Below are positions 61,591 through 64,000 of a DNA stretch of 64,000 nucleotides, one piece after another. The notes beneath the pieces are model-generated. The model saw only the letters and a program-made list of their open reading frames with translations. It did no database searches and was not told where the DNA came from. Each line of letters starts with the position of its first letter. Within the stretch, counting starts at the first letter, position 1. The translations under genes and the position numbers were made by a program. This stretch comes from Halomonas salipaludis (GTDB lineage: Bacteria; Pseudomonadota; Gammaproteobacteria; Pseudomonadales; Halomonadaceae). The stretch spans positions 124,001 to 188,000 of the forward strand of contig NZ_NSKB01000007.1 in NCBI RefSeq assembly GCF_002286975.1, written 5' to 3'.

Positions 61591-62571
61591 TTACTCGGCT
61601 TCGGGCGGCATGACCGCCTCGGGAATCTCCAGACCGGCCTCCTGGTAGTAGCGCAGCGCGCCTGGATGCAGCGGCGTGGTGGTGTTGTCGAGGGCGATCT
61701 GCGCCGTCATGCCCTCCACCGGGGCAAAGCTCTCGGCGATGGCCTCGACGTTCTCCCAGTAGGCGCGGGTCAGGTCGTAGGCGGTCTCCTCGTCCATGCT
61801 GCTGTTGGCAACGATGCCGATGAAGGTGCCCAGGGTGGTGGCCTCGGGCATGTCGCGGTAGGTCTCGGCGGGGATGGTCGCCGGTGACAGGAACGGCAGC
61901 GCTTCGGTCACTGCCTCGAGCTGCTCGTCGCTGAACGACAGGATATGCAGCGGCCGCGAGGAGTGAACCTCGGTGAAGGCCGGGATCGGCGGCACGCCGT
62001 TGTAGCTGAAGCCGACAATGCGCCCGTCGACCACCGCCTCGGCGGCATCATCCATACGCATGCGCTGGAAGTCCGGCTGGATGCCGAGCACCTCGAACAC
62101 CATGTCGGTGATGTACTCGCCGCCACCGCCAATGCTGCTGGGATTGAAGCGCTCGCCCTCGAGTTCCTCGAAGGTCTCGATATCGCGGTCCTGGCGCACC
62201 GCCCAGTGCATGGTCGAGGGCGCGACCCAGGTGATCACCCGCATGTCGGGGTTGTGGTGGTCGGTCTGCTGGCCTTCGCCATGGTAGCCCTCGTAGGCGC
62301 CGATGGCGTCGATCAGCGCCAGGTCGATCTCACCGCCGCGCAGGCGAATGGCGTTCTCCCGCGAACCGCCGGTCTCGCGTACCGAGATCTCGTGGTCGGT
62401 GGCGCCGCTGACGATGCGCGAGACCTCGGAGTAGCCGAAGTACCAGCCGCTGGCGCTGGGCGCCACGCCGATGCTCAGCGACTCGCCGGCCAGCGCCGGG
62501 GTAGCGGCGACCAGGGCCGCGGACATCAGCGCCGTGCCCAGGTGGCGGCGCAGGGATACGGTGGCGTACAT
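61591..62571 (-). CDS. TAXI-family TRAP transporter binding protein
   Basis: A 326-residue exported binding protein. The signal peptide (LGTALMSAALVAATPALA) precedes LSIGVAPSASGWYFGYSEV. TGGSRENAIRLRGGEIDLALI is the usual TAXI family sequence (glutamate- or other carboxylate-binding). TAGGAG lies upstream of the ATG. TAXI proteins deliver substrate to a fused DctQM membrane protein, but none is in the window, so it either works with a distant partner or is a sensory component. It is transcribed in the same direction as the two genes that precede it. Confidence 0.87.
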   Translation of the reverse strand: MYATVSLRRHLGTALMSAALVAATPALAGESLSIGVAPSASGWYFGYSEVSRIVSGATDHEISVRETGGSRENAIRLRGGEIDLALIDAIGAYEGYHGEGQQTDHHNPDMRVITWVAPSTMHWAVRQDRDIETFEELEGERFNPSSIGGGGEYITDMVFEVLGIQPDFQRMRMDDAAEAVVDGRIVGFSYNGVPPIPAFTEVHSSRPLHILSFSDEQLEAVTEALPFLSPATIPAETYRDMPEATTLGTFIGIVANSSMDEETAYDLTRAYWENVEAIAESFAPVEGMTAQIALDNTTTPLHPGALRYYQEAGLEIPEAVMPPEAE

Positions 62572-62623
62572 AAATTAACTCCTAGCTTTTCAGACGCAGT
62601 CTTGGTTGTTATTACGCTCAGAA

Positions 62624-63028
62624 TCACTCGCCGTCGCGGAACGCGATGCCCTCTTCGGCGAGTACCTCGCGGGCCACGCGGAAGCCGTCGATGGCCGCCG
62701 GGAAGCCGCAGTAGGCGGCGCTCTGCAGCAGTACCTCGCGGATTTCCGCCGGCGTGCAGCCATTGTTGAGCGCGCCCTTGAGGTGAATCTTGAGCTCGTG
62801 GGGGCGATTGAGGGCCACCATCATGCCCAGGTTGACCAGGCTGCGGGTCTGCCGCGGCAGGCCCTCACGGGTCCAGATATCGCCCCAGCAGTTGCGGGTC
62901 ACCAGCTCCTGCAGCGGCCAGCTGAAGTCGTCGGCGCCGTCCAGCGAGCGGTCGACGTAGGCATCCCCCAGCACCTCGCGGCGCACGGTGATCCCCTGCG
63001 GATCGAGGCTGTCGTTGCGATGACTCAT
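62624..63028 (-). CDS. Carboxymuconolactone-decarboxylase-fold protein
   Basis: A 134-residue protein of the CMD/AhpD fold, with WPLQELVTRNCWGDIWTREG and the helix SLVNLGMMVALNRPHELKIH, then TPAEIREVLLQSAAYCGFPA, all matching 4-carboxymuconolactone decarboxylase-like proteins. No CxxC pair, so it is not an AhpD peroxidase. The ATG at 63028 is supported by GAGGAG, which lies inside the end of the upstream dehydrogenase gene. Role in the pathway is unknown; context suggests an organic-acid catabolic operon with the dehydrogenase and TAXI protein. Confidence 0.87.
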   Translation of the reverse strand: MSHRNDSLDPQGITVRREVLGDAYVDRSLDGADDFSWPLQELVTRNCWGDIWTREGLPRQTRSLVNLGMMVALNRPHELKIHLKGALNNGCTPAEIREVLLQSAAYCGFPAAIDGFRVAREVLAEEGIAFRDGE

Positions 63029-63039
63029 GGCGCATCTCC

Positions 63040-63963
63040 TCACTCGCTGGCGGCGGCCAGCAGGTTGTCGAAGGCATCGCCGAAGTAGAGCTCGTAGCTG
63101 TCCTTTTCGACGTAGCCGAGATGCGGCGTGGCCACCAGCCCCGGCAGGGCCAGCATGGGATGCTCGAACAGCGGCTCCTGCTCGAAGACATCGATGCCGG
63201 CGCGTCCCGGCCGACCGGCACGCAGCGCCGCTTCCAGCGCGCCGGGCTCGATCAGCTCGGCGCGGCTGGTGTTGATCAACACCGCCTCGGGCTGCATCAA
63301 TGCCAGATGCTCAGCCGTGACCATGCCGCGGGTGTCATCGTTGAGGCGCAGATGCAAGCTGAGCACGTCGCTGCGCGCGAACAGGTCGTCCTGGCTGGCG
63401 GCGACCTCGAGCCCCGCCTCGGCGGCGCGCTGGCGGGTGCCCTCGCGCCCCCACACCAGCAGCTGCATGCCGAATGCCTGGCCGTAGCCGGCCACCAACT
63501 GGCCGATCTTGCCGTAGCCGAAGATGCCCAGGGTGCGGCCCTTGAGCCCGGTGCCCAGGGTGCGCTGCCAACGCCCTGCCTTGAGGTTCTCGACCTCTTG
63601 GGGAATGTGCCGGGTCGCCGCCATCACCAGGCCCCAGGTCAGCTCGGCGGCGGCCACCGGCGAACCGGTACCGGTCAGCACCTTGACCCCGTGGCGGGCG
63701 CAGGCATCCTGGTCGATATGCGCCGCACCGCCGCCGGTCTGGCTGATGTAGCGCAGCTTGGGCAGCCTGGCCAGCAGCGCCTCGCTGATCCGGGTCCGCT
63801 CACGAATCAGCACCAGCGCCTCGGCGTCCTGGAAGCGCTCGGCCAGGGCATCGAGATCGCTCAGGGTGTCGTGATGAATCGTCACATCGTGACCCTCGAG
63901 CTTGCCGAAGGCGTCCAGGGTGCGTACTGCGTCTTGGTAGTCGTCGGAGATCACGATCTTCAT
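63040..63963 (-). CDS. D-isomer-specific 2-hydroxyacid dehydrogenase
   Basis: A 307-residue NAD-dependent dehydrogenase. The Rossmann motif is IFGYGKIGQ in the middle, followed by the family's active-site set: Arg in NTSRAEL, Glu in DVFEQEPLFEHP and His in ATPHLGYVEKDSYE. It converts a D-2-hydroxyacid and a 2-oxoacid. The N-terminus (MKIVISDDYQDAVRTLDAF) is complete, and AAGGA precedes the ATG. It ends 11 bp before the CMD gene, so the two are co-transcribed. Substrate unknown. Confidence 0.9.
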   Translation of the reverse strand: MKIVISDDYQDAVRTLDAFGKLEGHDVTIHHDTLSDLDALAERFQDAEALVLIRERTRISEALLARLPKLRYISQTGGGAAHIDQDACARHGVKVLTGTGSPVAAAELTWGLVMAATRHIPQEVENLKAGRWQRTLGTGLKGRTLGIFGYGKIGQLVAGYGQAFGMQLLVWGREGTRQRAAEAGLEVAASQDDLFARSDVLSLHLRLNDDTRGMVTAEHLALMQPEAVLINTSRAELIEPGALEAALRAGRPGRAGIDVFEQEPLFEHPMLALPGLVATPHLGYVEKDSYELYFGDAFDNLLAAASE

Positions 63964-64000
63964 TGCGCGGGTTCCTTGCCTGCTGCGGGTGAGGAGGAGC

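Overview
The window looks like chromosome from a high-GC gammaproteobacterium, most probably Halomonadaceae (Halomonas or a close relative). The reasons are the class Ia nrdAB pair, a KefB/C-type antiporter, two NhaC-type sodium-coupled carriers, a TAXI-type binding protein, and the style of the catabolic clusters. This is inferred from protein character, not from a marker gene: there is no rRNA or tRNA here. Most genes are compact, GC-rich and have clear Shine-Dalgarno sites.

Region 1 (1-24.5 kb) is mostly core genome. It holds the end of nrdA, a 7-bp tandem array, nrdB, a Nudix hydrolase, an XRE-like repressor with palindromic sites divergent from a diguanylate cyclase, and a KefB/C antiporter. 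Next come a FAN1-type nuclease translationally coupled to an XPD-like helicase with an N-terminal nuclease-like domain, a YihY protein, a membrane-anchored aspartic protease, a flavin reductase-like protein and a UMF1-family MFS protein. A periplasmic binding protein coupled to a membrane GGDEF protein follows, then a TelA protein with a membrane partner gene, separated by a PPC-repeat protein and a hairpin-rich MITE-like element.

Region 2 (25.4-34.9 kb) is a catabolic island of visibly lower GC. A tightly overlapping minus-strand operon (PotD/B/C/A-like ABC importer, isochorismatase-fold hydrolase, GH63-like glycosidase) diverges from a plus-strand operon (GntR/UTRA regulator, ADP-ribosylglycohydrolase, PfkB kinase). 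The second half recalls E. coli yegUVW. I know of no described pathway with this combination, so it is one of the two main candidates for something new.

Region 3 (34.9-51.5 kb) is a nearly complete aerobic nicotinate degradation (nic) cluster: NicR-like MarR, NicA, NicB-like proteins, NicC, NicD, NicE, NicF and NicX. The usual MFS permease is absent; a TctABC tripartite transporter and a sodium:solute symporter with a small partner are present instead. NicB is remodelled. A complete molybdopterin subunit without cytochrome domains sits next to nicR, while the cytochrome c partner next to nicA carries a shortened molybdopterin-like domain lacking the catalytic GxGE motif. A shared operator-like motif lies at the three probable nic promoters, and a pseudoknot-capable leader precedes nicX.

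Region 4 (51.5-60.4 kb) looks like agmatine/polyamine and N-acyl or N-carbamoyl amine catabolism: M20 amidohydrolase, class III aminotransferase, NhaC-type carrier, agmatine deiminase, second NhaC-type carrier, histone-deacetylase-fold amidohydrolase and a LuxR regulator. The end (60.4-64 kb) has a glycine-rich lipoprotein, an extensin-like protein, an orphan TAXI binding protein, a carboxymuconolactone-decarboxylase-fold protein and a D-2-hydroxyacid dehydrogenase. All functions are read from protein motifs by eye; no database search was possible.
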